A DNA stretch of 64,000 nucleotides from Neelides folsomi (Eukaryota; Arthropoda; Collembola; Neelipleona; Neelidae). A program made the translations under genes and the position numbers. A model generated the notes under the pieces. It was not told the DNA's origin, made no database searches, and saw only the letters and a program-made list of their open reading frames with translations. The stretch is taken from NCBI GenBank assembly GCA_034687125.1, contig JAQGBZ010000261.1, positions 1 through 64,000 of the forward strand. The letters run 5' to 3'. The stretch's first letter is position 1. Every line of letters starts with the position of its first letter. Positions 11,401 through 23,700 of this stretch are shown in pieces.

Positions 11401-14400
11401 TCTTTAAAATAATTTAGGACGTGGCATTTAGGAAATTTTTATTCAAAACTAAATTTTAATCATCAAAACATGAATCTTCAGATGTAGAGTGGCTGCTGTC
11501 ACTATCATTAATATAATAGCCTCATCTTGCTTCTATTTTAAAATGCTTTCAAATGGTTTCTCCACTATCTGTTTCAGCATATTGAAACACTTTTAATTTA
11601 AATTCAACACGAAAAAGCCATTGTGACATTATTAATTGAATTGAAATAAAAATCAAGACCAAGGAATACGTTTAAATGTTAAATATTTCGCCCATTTTAA
11701 AAATTACCCCGGATATAATTAGGACCCCGGATATAATTTAAAATCTCAGGTCCCACCCCCGGATATAGTTTAAAATCTCAGGTCCCACCCCCGGATATAA
11801 ATCGGACCTGGATATAATTCGAGCACCGGACAAATCACGGACCAATACGGTAACCTTTATTCCCAATGCATGAGCTCGCAACCTCGTGAGGATCAAGTTT
11901 TTATTAAAGTTTAACCTTGTATCACTGTCTCCAGTTCACTTTACGTTGTTCGAATTTGCAAACTAAACTTTTATTAGGTTTTATAATTTGGTACGTGCTT
12001 ATTGCTCTTCATATTTCAAATTATACCTAAATATTTTATCAAACAATGTGCATTAGTGATGAGGCTTAAAATGGGATTAAGATTATGAGGAATTATTTAT
12101 TTTATTATTTTATCAATAAAAGGACAATTCAAAAATTTTCGACATAGTAATTTTCCATGAAGTTGCTTGATGAAAATAATGCTTATTCAACTATGTATGT
12201 ATCTTTAATAAATACTTCATCAATAAGCCGTTGGATCATTTGTCTCGCCTGATACTGAAAAATCGGCTAACATTCGGAGTCTTTGCACACCATGGTCACC
12301 ATTTTCCATGGTTTTCAATACAGAACCATGATTTTTTTCCCAGAATCATGGTGTCAATAATGTTAAATTTCCTATCTCAATAAGAACCATGTACCCCGAA
12401 CCATGTAAAACCATGGTGAACCATGGTTCACCGCACCATGGAAATTATCCAAAACCAATACCATAAAACACCATGGTTCTCACCATGTAAACCATGGAGC
12501 GCACCATGTTGCACCATGGTTCGACCCATGGTTCAAAATTCAAAAATGTTCAGAATTTGGTCAATTAAACCATGACAACTCAAGCCATGTTTCACACCAT
12601 TGTTAGCACCATGGTTCGACCCATTGGTCAAAATTCAAAAATGTTCAGAATTTAGTCAATTAAACCATGATAACTCAAACCATGGTTCACACCATGGTGC
12701 GAACCATGGTGCTAAACCATAGTGCTCAACCATGTTGTGAACCAAGGTGCTAAACCATGGTATGAACCATGGTGCTAAACCATGGTGTCAGTGTCCATGG
12801 TTTAATTGACTAAATTCTTAACATTTTTGAATTTTGAACCATGGGTCGAACCATGGTGCGCTCCATGGTTAACATGGTTCAAAATGGTTCGTTTTTAGCG
12901 TCCATGGTTCACATGGTGAGAATCATGGTGTTTTATGGTGCTGGTTTTGGATATTTTCCAAGGTACGGTGAACCATGGTTCACCATGGTTTTACATGGTT
13001 CGGGGTACATGGTTCTTATTGAGATAGGAAATTTAACATTATTGACACCATGATTCTGGGAAAAAAATCATGGTTCTGTATTGAAAACCATGGGTCACCA
13101 TGGTGACCCATGGTGTGCAGAGACTCCGAATGTTAGCCGAAAAATCAAAAGATTGTGCTATTGAATGAACATGAGACATTTTCTTGATACCAATTTTATG
13201 CTGCATACGTAGTTCTTGCTTTCTTAATGCACAGGTTCAAGGTTCATTTCACTCATAAAGTGTGCGGCACATTATCTCGTAGACGTTGACAATCATTAAA
13301 AAATTCCGTCAATTAATTGATGTATTTTTCCATTCTGATCCTATTGCTGGTATTTCATATGTAAAAAGAATGAACTTTGTTCATCAATCGATCTTTTCAA
13401 GATTTCTATTATTACATAAATGACACTTCATTGCTTTTATACCCCGAAATAGGGATTTTCCTTATTCTATTCTACCATATGAATAGAATGAGTACTACAA
13501 TAGCAAAGTACATAATTATAATTATTTGGTTATAAGCTTCACGTTCTTATTCTCGATTGTTCCAGAATGTAATAGTACATTTTAATTGTTGTTGTTAGTT
13601 ATTCCTTTCTTACATGAAGCATCACAAGCATTTCTTACGTTTAAATAGTTTTTGTTTAAATTATGAATCTGTAGATAATAAATTATGGAAAGTACAACTC
13701 AAACAATATTTTCGACAAGGTATCCTAAAGATTACCATCTTGTTAAATTAAAGCTAACATATCTGTATTAATTATATTAAGCTTGGTCAAAATGATGATT
13801 TATTTTTTAAACAACGATGAAATAATGGATCAAATCAAACTCCATTTTGTTAGTTTTTTGGTTACAATTAATTAATTTTTTAGTTTTATTTAGAGCTAAC
13901 ACATCATTGATTTTAATAAAGTCAATCTCATTATTGTAGTTACATATTACTCTACTATTAGTTTAGTTTTATGATGTAGCTATGTATTATATTGACACTG
14001 TTAAGATCTCTAGTAGTTGATTCCAAGTTAGTTTTAATTAAAATGATATTTAGGTGATACAAATATCTACTCTTTCTTTAGATTGTGGAGATAAATACAT
14101 ATTAATCAATTGTTGTTGTTTTCAGTCACAATGGGCATTTCTTCCCCAATTTGTTGCGTCAACCCACGTACTTACCAGCCACCACGTTTGCTCGTGGATT
14201 GTCTGTCCTTCCTAGGGCCGGAGTCCAAGATGCGAAGATTCCCAAAAAGGTACAGAGTGAATTTAATCCTACGTAAAGTAGCTGTAAAAGTCAATGCCCA
14301 TCACTTTTACTTTCTTCCTCTTCCTATGTCAAAACAATTTCTACGGAGTTCATTGCTCCTTATCTCCTTTGACAGTTCTTTCATGCTGGTGAAACAATGA

Positions 14401-16740
14401 ACTTCGACTGTCCACGTGCCCCTTTATTGTATAGAAATGAAGTTTGTTGATGATATCAGGTGGCTAACTTCGTGGACGAGGCAGCCGGGCTCTGTGGGCC
14501 AAAGGATATCCACGTGTGCAATGGATCAAAGGCTGAGAGTGCTCTCTTAATGAAAACGATGGTTGATCAAGGAATTGCTCGCCCATTGCCAAAATATGAC
14601 AACTGGTAATTAAAATTGGTGGCTTTTTTAATTTCATTTCTCATATAAAATCTGTAAATAATTAAACCGTTTCCATCCATAGTTGGTTGGTCAACACTGA
14701 TCCTGCTGATGTTGCACGTGTGGAGTCCCGTACTTACATTAGTACAAAGAACGAGTCAGATATTGTTCCGAAGGGAAACAATCCTCATGCTGGAGCATTG
14801 CCGAATTGGATGTCACCAAAGCAGCTCGATCAAGAACTCACTGACCGATTCCCTCATACCATGAAAGGTAAACAAAATAATTGAAATCTTTACTTAACCG
14901 AATTGCTATTTAGTAAATTCAATTATCGTTAACTAATGACAAATAATGGGATTAAAGGTCGCACCATGTACGTCATTCCATTTTCAATGGGCCCTGTTGG
15001 ATCTCCATTGTCAAAGATCGGAATTCAGCTGACGGACTCTCCATATGTTGCTGCCAGCATGCGGATTATGACGCGTATGGGTTCAGACGTTCTCCAAGCA
15101 CTTGGAGATGATGATTTCGTTCGTTGTCTTCACTCCGTTGGACAACCATTGCCAATGGCCAAACCAGCCGTGAACAACTGGCCATGCAATCCTGCAAAGA
15201 CCATCATCACCCACCGACCAGAGACGAACGAGATTCTCTCATGGGGATCGGGATATGGAGGAAACTCATTGCTCGGAAAGAAATGTCTCGCTCTTCGACT
15301 TGGTTCTTGGATGGCCCGAAAGGAAGGATGGCTTGCCGAACACATGCTCATCCTTGGAATCACAAATCCACAAGGAGTAAAAAGATACATTGCGGCGGCT
15401 TTTCCCTCCGCTTGTGGAAAGACCAACTTGGCCATGTTAACGCCACATTTGCCAGGATACAAAGTGAGTTAAATTGTGTAATCTGCACAATGATTAAATG
15501 TTTTGTCAAACGACATTGAATTAATATCGGTAGTATTTTAAGTTTATTATAATGTAATCTATTTTTATTAGGTTGAATGTGTTGGAGATGATATTGCATG
15601 GATGCGATTTGACTCTGATGGGAAACTTCGCGCTATTAATCCCGAGAATGGATTTTTCGGAGTTGCTCCCGGAACGAGCAGAGCCACCAATCCAGTTGCA
15701 ATGGACACAATCTTCAAGAACACAGTATTCACAAACGTCGGATTGACAAATGACGGGGGTGTTTACTGGGAAGGAATGGAATCACCAGCAGCAAATACCA
15801 GTATTACCACTTGGCTCGGAAAACAGTGGACTCCAAAAGGAACTGACAAAGCGGCTCATCCAAACTCTCGATTTTGCTCACCTGCCTCTCAATGCCCAGT
15901 CATTGTAAGAAATGATTTTTTAAATGATTTCATAATCTAAAAGTTCTTTAAATCGGGTAATAAATATAAAAAAATTATTCATTAGGACCCAGCTTGGGAA
16001 GATCCCCGAGGTGTCCCAATTGACGCCATTCTCTTCGGAGGACGACGACCTGAAGGAGTACCTTTGGTATACGAGGCAAGAGATTGGAATCATGGTGTTT
16101 TCATTGGAGCTTCAATGAGATCAGAAGCCACTGCTGCAGCTGAGTTCAAGGTAGATTTTTCTGCTTGGGAGTAATCACATTGTTAATATTTAAATTAAAT
16201 ATTCTTTTTAACAATTACTTTTGACTGATGAATTTGCAAAATGTATTATTTATGAGGAATAGAAATTTTAGTCAATTTTATTTGTAGGGTAAAATGGTGA
16301 TGCACGATCCATTCGCAATGAGACCGTTCGTTGGATACAATATGGGAGAATACTTTAACCATTGGCTCTCTTTTGGAGCTAAGAAGAATGTGTCACTTCC
16401 TAAGATCTTCCATGTCAACTGGTTCAGAAAAGACGATAATGGCAACTTCATGTGGCCCGGATTCGGAGACAACGTTCGTGTTTTGGAATGGGTATTGAAG
16501 AGAGTTGAGGGCCAAGACGTTGCCCAAGAATCTCCCATTGGTCTCTTACCCAAGAAGGGTTCTTTCAATCTCTCAGGACTCGACAATGTCAACTGGGACG
16601 GACTTTTCGATGTCCCGAAATCCTTCTGGCTCAAAGAGGCAAGCGAGATCAGAAAATACTTTGAAGACAACATTGGCTCAGACCTTCCTAAACAAATTTC
16701 AGCGGAAGTAACAAATCTTGAGAAGAGACTTCAGCAATAA
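8485..16740 (+). CDS. PEPCK: Phosphoenolpyruvate carboxykinase (GTP), mitochondrial type
   Basis: Converts oxaloacetate plus GTP to phosphoenolpyruvate, CO2 and GDP, the committing step of gluconeogenesis and glyceroneogenesis. Exons: 8485-8510, 14126-14249, 14460-14605, 14683-14867, 14958-15463, 15572-15904, 15986-16150, 16288-16740; 645 aa, the family length. The first exon encodes MANVLRRA and splices in phase to an Arg-rich, acid-free leader, so the product should enter mitochondria. The body begins near residue 51. Visible hallmarks are the P-loop with catalytic Cys (SACGKTN, about residues 308-314), the metal-binding [20 protein letters not shown], the nucleotide-site FPSACGK context, and HDPFAMRPF. 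An ATG at the start of exon 2 is in another frame and is not the start. Intron 1 (5.6 kb) is far longer than the others and carries two mobile elements. I see no separate cytosolic first exon. The identification is firm; the exon 1 choice is slightly less so. Confidence 0.97.
11321..11850. mobile_element. Non-autonomous TA-flanked MITE with internal tandem repeats
   Basis: Ends are terminal inverted repeats beginning CCGTATTGGT, perfect for 10 bp and imperfect for about 24 bp, flanked by TA on both sides (11319-11320 and 11851-11852). This TA target duplication points to the Tc1/mariner/pogo group. The interior repeats a GGATATAA-containing unit; copies of roughly 34 bp lie in tandem at about 11730-11815. 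There is no open frame for a transposase, so an autonomous element must have mobilised it. Confidence 0.8.
12263..13140. mobile_element. Foldback element rich in CCATGG palindromes
   Basis: An 878-bp near-palindrome. The left arm begins TCGGCTAACATTCGGAGTCT and the right arm ends with its reverse complement apart from a mismatch just inside. The arms stay similar for about 400 bp, including the long AT-rich blocks between repeats. Both arms are packed with ACCATGG/CCATGGT units, themselves palindromic, in many spacings. Flanks are A-rich (AAAA on both sides), so any target duplication is unclear. No transposase frame is present; an open frame at 12841-13053 just translates the repeat. A non-autonomous foldback or long-TIR DNA element is the best reading. 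Confidence 0.8.
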
Positions 16741-16741
16741 A
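16736..16741 (+). promoter_or_regulatory. AATAAA overlapping the PEPCK stop codon
   Basis: The stop codon TAA sits inside an AATAAA hexamer. A usable polyadenylation site this close to the stop would leave almost no 3' UTR, so chance overlap is possible. The same arrangement recurs at the LRPPRC, DNAJC13 and AttH-like stops. Confidence 0.3.
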
Positions 16742-17988
16742 TGAGCAATTAAGAAAACTAAGTAACTATTAAAATCATAATTGCCCTTCCAGCACTTCCC
16801 TACGCAAAGACCTTCAATTGAACCATTCAATTGAGACGCTCTAACGTCATTGACTAATCAATTCCTCATTTCCTCGATTCAAATGGAGGAAACTCGACAT
16901 TGAAGATTCTAAATACAAGAATTAAATTAATTTGCACTTTTAGCCTATTAGTTAATATGGGTGGTATTATCTTATGATTAGTTAAATTGAAATTACTTGA
17001 TGTTTAGCTATTACAAAATGCACAAAATTACTTAAAATCTTAAAAGTTCATTCCTCCTTATGAATTGATTGAATTAGATGTGATTTAAAATACATTTAAG
17101 TCGAAAGCGAAATGTAATAATTGACATAAATAGAGATTTAAAATTAAAGTGCTAAATTGGGAACCTGCAGTGTTGTTAAAGTTTAATTTGTTGATGAATT
17201 ATTTTATGTCCTTAATGTACTTAATCGTTGTGTACTAATTCATTAAGAAGTTAGCGTCGATAAATTTAGAATCTCGATGTGATTGTGATCCAATCGTACC
17301 TAACTATCTGTAGACAAATTAATTCATTTAATATGTCCAATTTGGAAATAATGTTCCCTCTCATTACAAAGATGTCCAAGGAATTTATTTATTTTAAACC
17401 CCTGACTTGTCCAGGCCATTTCGAATTATTTACAACGAATTAATTTGATTTACAATATTTAGAAATCATGTTTTCTTATAATAAATAGACTCTTGACTGA
17501 ATTTCTCTTTTAGTTTTATAAAAGGAGTAAATTGCATTTCCTAATTATATAGTTAATTTGAATGAGGTTCTTTTACTGATATATGATACAATCTTAATTG
17601 TAAATATGGTGGGTGTCATTTCATCGCCGCTTTCTTAGTATTATATTTTTGTAGAGAATTTATTATTGTTATAATACAACGACGTTACTAGTAATTGATG
17701 TTACATTTAAAATCCATATTATCTCCGACTACAATGACACAACCGGTTTGGACGCATTTATTTATTTATTAGCGTGGGAAGTCCGTGGGGTTTACCTCAT
17801 CCTACAAAATTTCTCATTTGTGATGTTTGGAAAAGAGTTTGAATGAGAAACTCTGGAGTTTCATGTTAAACTTAAATGGAAATAAATTTTTGTCTTCTTA
17901 AAACCATTCTATCAATTCAATTAAAACTAAAATATTAAAAAGTAGTCATTCATGATTATGTAGCTTTACAACATAATTGATGTTTTAA
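16741..17988. other. Intergenic between convergent PEPCK and AttH-like genes
   Basis: About 1.25 kb of AT-rich sequence without a coding frame. It must hold the 3' UTRs of the two convergent genes. No other feature seen. Confidence 0.7.
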
Positions 17989-17989
17989 T

Positions 17990-19910
17990 TTATTCAACCG
18001 TTTTTACATCTTTCACCCAAGCTGGGTCAGAAGCCGCAACATGATCAGGTCGACCTGAAGTATTTCTGTAACAACATTCCGACACTCCGAATCCCTCAGA
18101 TCCATTCACACGGAATTTGCATCTTCGTTCGACAATCCTTGCTTCCCATTCCCAACCAATAAAGAGGTCCTGAGTCTCGATAACTTTCACTTCAACATAA
18201 TAATCTTTCCCATTGGCAGCAAAGAACCTAAAGCCGTAATCCGTTGGAGGTGTGCCCCCTTCACCATGAGCCCAAAGTGGCATGTCAACTGAGGTCAATG
18301 CATGGAGACTTCCATCAAAATCGTACATATAGCCGATTTCCAAGCTAAGATATTAGAGCTTATATTTATTTTACAAAATTTTTTGTACATTTAATTAGTT
18401 TTATTCAATTTGACACTCGATTATGTTAAATAGCAATTCATTTTATTTACCGTGAACTGGTTGAAGGGTAGCAAACATTGCCGATGTTGAATCTTCTACC
18501 ATCCTTTAAACTGAACATATGCATAATATACCGGTAGATATTCTTCCAATCTCGTTTAATTGCTAAAAATATTTTAATTGTCATTTATAATCCTTCCAAT
18601 TAAAATAAATACAATACCATAAGTGTGATCTCTCATTGAAGGAATGTTGAATTTATGGCTTTTTCCATCGACTTTAATTTCTCCAATGAGATTTCCATGC
18701 TGCTCGTAGTGAGTTTGATGAGACCTAATGAGCAAAAGTTAGTTGATATGTATTACAATTTAAAAGTTGTTCATCGAACTAAATGTAAATGCTTTTTCCT
18801 CAATAGCATTATGTAATGATGAAATACGTTATAGTTTTACAAACTTTTTCAGATTTTCGAAAAATTCTCGAGACCATGATTCTAATGAGATCGCTTTCGC
18901 AAGTGTGCAATCTGGAATCATTGAGTCAAAATCAAAGTATTGCAAATCTGATTTCCAATCTGCCTTCAAAACAACTTCATATTCTTTTTTACTCTCATCT
19001 CCGTACATCCTATTTAAATATGGTTATTTTAACTTTACTCACTGAATGTGAGACGTTAAGGATCTTATCATCTTGGATCAAAATATTTTCAATTTTATTA
19101 ATTATATAATTATTTACTTTAGTTTTCCATTATATTCCACTTTCCAGTGTTTCATTGGTTCAATGGGCTTATAAGAAAATCCTTCCGCTCCAAAATGCTC
19201 TTCACTCCCTCCAAAAAGTATAGAGTCGGGAAGTTTGGGAGAAATCAAAGTTCCCAGATCGGGTATTCTTTTAATAAGTAATATAATAAATAACGATATT
19301 GTACTCGAATTATTATTTAATTAATTTAATTAAAAATACCTGAAAATCATGAAGCCATTGATAACAGCATGAGGGCGACGAGCAGTTCCAGTGACAAAAT
19401 AAAAGCCTTTTTCATCCGCACTTTAAATATAAAATGTAAGATTAATTTTACTTTACCAAATATTTAAAATCGAATCGTATTAAGAACTTCTACCCGTTAA
19501 AATAAATAGCGTCTATAGCTTGAAAGTGATCTGATAAAGGTTGAACTTTTTCCATTGATTGAATAGAGATCTTCGACTTATACCCCAAGCCTGCATTGTA
19601 CGTTTCCGCTTTTGTGTGATCGCGTTCTTTGTCTTCTTTTGCTCTTGCCCGCTCATCTTTCCACTTTACATTCACAATAAATAAAAATTACGTTTATTGA
19701 TTATTCTGCTTACAGTTAGATGATGAAAATAATAATTACCTTTCTTAACTTCAGAAGGAGAGTGAAAGCAATAACTTTGAACCAATAAAATCTTCCAGGT
19801 ATACTGTAAATTCCATTGATCTTCTCAGGATTTTTCTTCGAGACGTAGAAAAAAATTGCCGTAAAAATAAAGGTTAATCCGAACCAACTGTTGCAAATGC
19901 AGCAAAGCAT
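17990..19910 (-). CDS. Membrane-anchored AttH/CrtC-type lipocalin-like protein
   Basis: Exons in transcript order (minus): 19910-19740, 19663-19494, 19420-19340, 19267-19118, 19009-18845, 18724-18618, 18562-18451, 18344-17990; all phases agree and give 436 aa. The N-terminus is hydrophobic (WFGLTFIFTAIFFYVS), with a second hydrophobic stretch at about residues 40-57, so a membrane or ER anchor is likely. Two beta-rich modules follow. RDHTYAIKRDW resembles the DHSWGxRDW signature of AttH/CrtC-like domains (DUF7064/DUF7065 type), a family that includes hydroxyneurosporene synthase relatives binding hydrophobic ligands. The Gly usual in that motif is replaced by Ala at an exon junction. Exon 5 uses a weak donor (GTTTGT), chosen because it alone keeps phase. 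Substrate and role are unknown; the family assignment is from motif memory and is moderate. Confidence 0.72.
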
Positions 19911-20767
19911 TTTAATTGCAACTTTTTAAATATTGTCCAAAAAATTATTTATAAGGAAGTTTTGTTATTTGAACTCGTGTCCTTCAAAATGTGTATTAAC
20001 TTTTAGACATACATTTATTTTAACAATGTTTTATCAAATAATGCTATATACACTGTTTATCTTAAAGTGATTAAAACACTTTGAAGAGGATCGTCTTATA
20101 ATATTAATGAAATGCAAGCAATACAATAAATACTACTATATAGTATATCTAACGTGAGATATATGGATCATTATCTTTTTTAGTTTTTAACCAAAGATAA
20201 GTACCAACATTAAGAACATAGGTATAATTATGAATTTATGTTTACTTCTCTATGAGTTGAATTGTTAAACATATCTGTAAAATATCTATAGTAAAATTAC
20301 TGATAAAAGCCCTACTGAAATGGCAGGTGTTTAATATCTATTATATAATTCTACTTACATTTAGTAAAAATTACATAATAGGTATAGGTATGGATTTTTG
20401 AGACATGATAATTTGAGATGGAGTTCTACCAGAGTTGGGTTGCATAAATATTTACGTAGCATTTGGTATATTTCATATTGAAATGATTAATGATTCATCA
20501 TTTAATTTTAATTTGCATAAACCGTTCAATTCAATTTAAAACTCATAAAGAGATTTACCCATTATAGTTTGCATGCTTTGCTTTACAATTTCTGACCAAT
20601 TTGAGAAAATGAAAAACAGGCTGAATTGTAGCGCCGTGCATAGCGCATAAGAGCCGGCTTTAACTCGCGGCTGTTTCTAATCCAATCAGCCCCTTTGTGT
20701 TTCTCGTGCTTCTTCTTTATATAATTATCTTTTTTAATTTTTCACAAACTTAATAATTAAAACCAAA
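19911..20767. other. Divergent intergenic region, AttH-like / LRPPRC
   Basis: About 0.86 kb between two divergent start codons, so it should contain both promoters. The LRPPRC-proximal part (20630-20700) is markedly more GC-rich and includes a CCAAT box. Nothing else is recognised. Confidence 0.6.
20682..20688 (+). promoter_or_regulatory. CCAAT box upstream of LRPPRC
   Basis: CCAATCA lies about 85 bp upstream of the LRPPRC ATG inside a local GC-rich patch, followed by a pyrimidine-rich tract. It matches an NF-Y type proximal element of a housekeeping promoter. Not verified. Confidence 0.35.
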
Positions 20768-23700
20768 ATGATTCAAATAGGACGTTCCTTCTTCAAATTG
20801 TCAACTTCTATAAGAAGTTTACAAGTTTCAAGAACTTTGAGAGATTCCTCGAGATGTGGATTCAATCTCAGTTCAAGAACCTTCCAAACTCATCCTCCAA
20901 TGTAAGGAAAAATTAAACTCAAACCAAACTAATTGTTTGATATGATGATTATTCTTGTGAGCTAATATAATATGCTTTAAATGACATTTAGGAGAAATGA
21001 GGAGATGATTGAACGAGGGTTACTTCGGCTTGACAGTGAGATTCGAAAAACTGGAAGAATCAATAGATCCGAAGTTGAAGAAATTCTTGGAGACATTCGA
21101 GAAATGAGTAATAATGTCACATAAATTACGAAACTAACATTAAGTTACATTTAACAAGAACAAATTAATCATCAACTAATGTATTATAGAGAAAGCAACA
21201 AGCAGTCAAAGTTTAATGATCATTCGATGTTGCGGAGACATGATTCCCGAAGAGACTCCAGAAAATCGTACTAAGCTCGCCCAAGAGATTTGGAAAACAA
21301 TGGAGACGTTAAGTAAGATGATAATTTTTATGTGATTTGATAATAATAGTTTTAATTATTATTTTAATTATTACAATGTATAATTTTTTAGATGTTCCAA
21401 TCGACATAAGCCATTTCAACGCTTTGCTCAGAGTTTATCTGGAAAATGAATACAAATTTTCTCCGACGGAATTTCTCGCTCAGTTGGAAGCAAAAGGCTT
21501 AGAACCAAATCGTGTTACGTTTCAGCGTCTTATTGAGCGATATTGCCAAGCCGGAGACATTGATGGAGCTTCTACAATTCTCCAGCACATGAAAGAAAAA
21601 CAACTTCCAATCAACGAGAATGTGTTCAATTCCCTAATTCTCGGACATGCTCAAGCAAGGTATTGCATCATACTTTATTCTAACATACTAAATAATTAAA
21701 ATAATGAAATATTATAACATGAATCATTAAAAATAAAACATATTTAATTTTAACGATATTCATAAAACATTTTAGTGACATGGAGAGTGCAGAGGGAATT
21801 ATTGGCGTAATGAAACAAACTGGTTTGGAACCGAATGACGATACTTACGTCGCTCTCCTCTGTGGTTATGCCAAACTTGGAGACATGAAAAATGTCCATC
21901 GGATTATTAAAGAATGTTCTGAAAATGACTTTCATCTTGTCGATCGGGATTTTCTTAATTTGATCTTCGCTCTGGTTTCTTCAAATAATGCCCAATACAT
22001 TGATGAGATCGTGCCCTACATCAAGAAATTTGCAGGATTCAATTTTGACGCGTCTAACTTGATTTTGAAGCTAGTGAATATTGGACAAGAAGACGTTGCA
22101 TACAAGTAAGAATTTTAAGAAGACAAAATCTTTATTTTCTAGAAAAATCATACAGTTTTATTTTTATAATTGTAATATCTTTACAGAATTTTGCTAATGA
22201 TGCCTCGTACAATTCGGCAAGATGAAGAAGTTCCATCAGGATTTTTCTTCATTCGGCAAATGATCAAAGGACCAACAGTGAGAATTTTAAAATTGTTATT
22301 TTAAAACTAATTTATTTGTTGTAGTTATTTCTATTTAATTTTCTAATCTTTTTATTACAGTCGACAGAGAAGCTCATCCAATTTTGTGAACAAATGGAAC
22401 AATCTGGCTTGAACAAATTAGCTTTATCGAAAGCATGTGAAACTGCCTTGTTCTTCAAAAAATTTGAAAAGGCATTCGATCTTCTTGAGGCTTTCAAAGA
22501 GAAAGGATATCCAATTAGACAACACTACATTTGGCCATTCTTTGCATCTGCTAAAAATGAAAAGGGTAATTTCATAATCCGTAGGGAAGAGCAAATATAA
22601 AAAGAAATAATTTAATCTTTAATAATAAATTGAATTTAACAGATATTCACGATGGGATCAAAATGATGCATTATCTGGGAATAATTCCTACTCTTGAAAC
22701 AATGAGGGATTACATTGTACCTTCAATATTTGCTGTCAATCGAGCAGAAAAGAAGGAATTATACGAACGGACGCTGGACAAGTTTTCAAACTACTCCAAA
22801 ATTCCTCTTTCTCAAATTGTTCCGGCTGCAATTCTCCACCTTCTTCAACAAGGACATCTTGACATTGCAGCTAAATTTGGTAAAAGCAATGCGAATATTA
22901 AATTCATTTAATTAGGTAAATCGTTGATGTAATACAATGGATTCATTATTTGAAAAAATTCTTTTTATATAGGACTGAAATACCGAGTCCGATTTGGATC
23001 CCCTGTGCTTCGCAGGCCTTTAGTGGAAGCTTTAATCAGGACAAAGGATATAAACAATTTTGTTAAAGCCATTGCCACTTCTGCGTAATATATTTAAATT
23101 AATATTCACATGCAGCTGTGGTTAATTTTTAACTTGACAATTTAATTTGATTAGTCTTGATGGAGAAGAAAATGTTCGTGAAAATGTTGGGGCAATTCTT
23201 CATGAGTTTGTTGAATTCAGAAGGAGAGACGAAAATTTGCCGTTCTTGAACTTAGTTTTAAAAGTAAATTATTGAATTATCAAACAATTGATTTGACAAA
23301 TGTTTAATAAATGGATATAACTCAGGAACTTCATGCCAATGGTTTGGGGCTTTCGAACAGCGGTGCTGAAATACTCGTCAACGCAATTGGAGATTCGATG
23401 ACATCAGAATTGAGCAATGCAATTGCTGCTTTAACATCTAGTGAATTGAGCCCGCGAATGACTGGACAAATTCCTCAAAGAACTATGATCGCAAACGATG
23501 ATATGCCTGCTGAAGATTTACAAATTTTGCTCGACAAAGCGAGAAATGAAGGAAAACCCATCAATGGAATAAGAAGAAGCTTACTCATTGCTTATGCGAA
23601 AGAAAAGAACTTCGAGAAAGTCACTGAATTGAGACAGGTATTTCAAAGTCTAATTTTATTTATCATATAACCAGATGAAGTAACTTATATATGTAAATTA

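Larger units (their letters stand above)
8511..14125 (+). other. Long intron 1 of PEPCK
   Basis: A 5.6-kb intron running from GTAAGT at 8511 to a TTTTCAG acceptor at 14120-14125. No further gene is recognised in it on either strand. It holds a TA-flanked MITE (11321-11850) and a large foldback element (12263-13140). The remainder is AT-rich, with no supported feature. Confidence 0.7.

Noticed and set aside
12841..13053. 70-codon open frame rich in Met/Val/Gly
   Set aside because: It simply translates the CCATGG repeats of the foldback element and has no counterpart in a normal protein.
14110..14400. Open frame starting near PEPCK exon 2
   Set aside because: It is out of frame with PEPCK; the exon makes sense only in the frame joined to 8485-8510.
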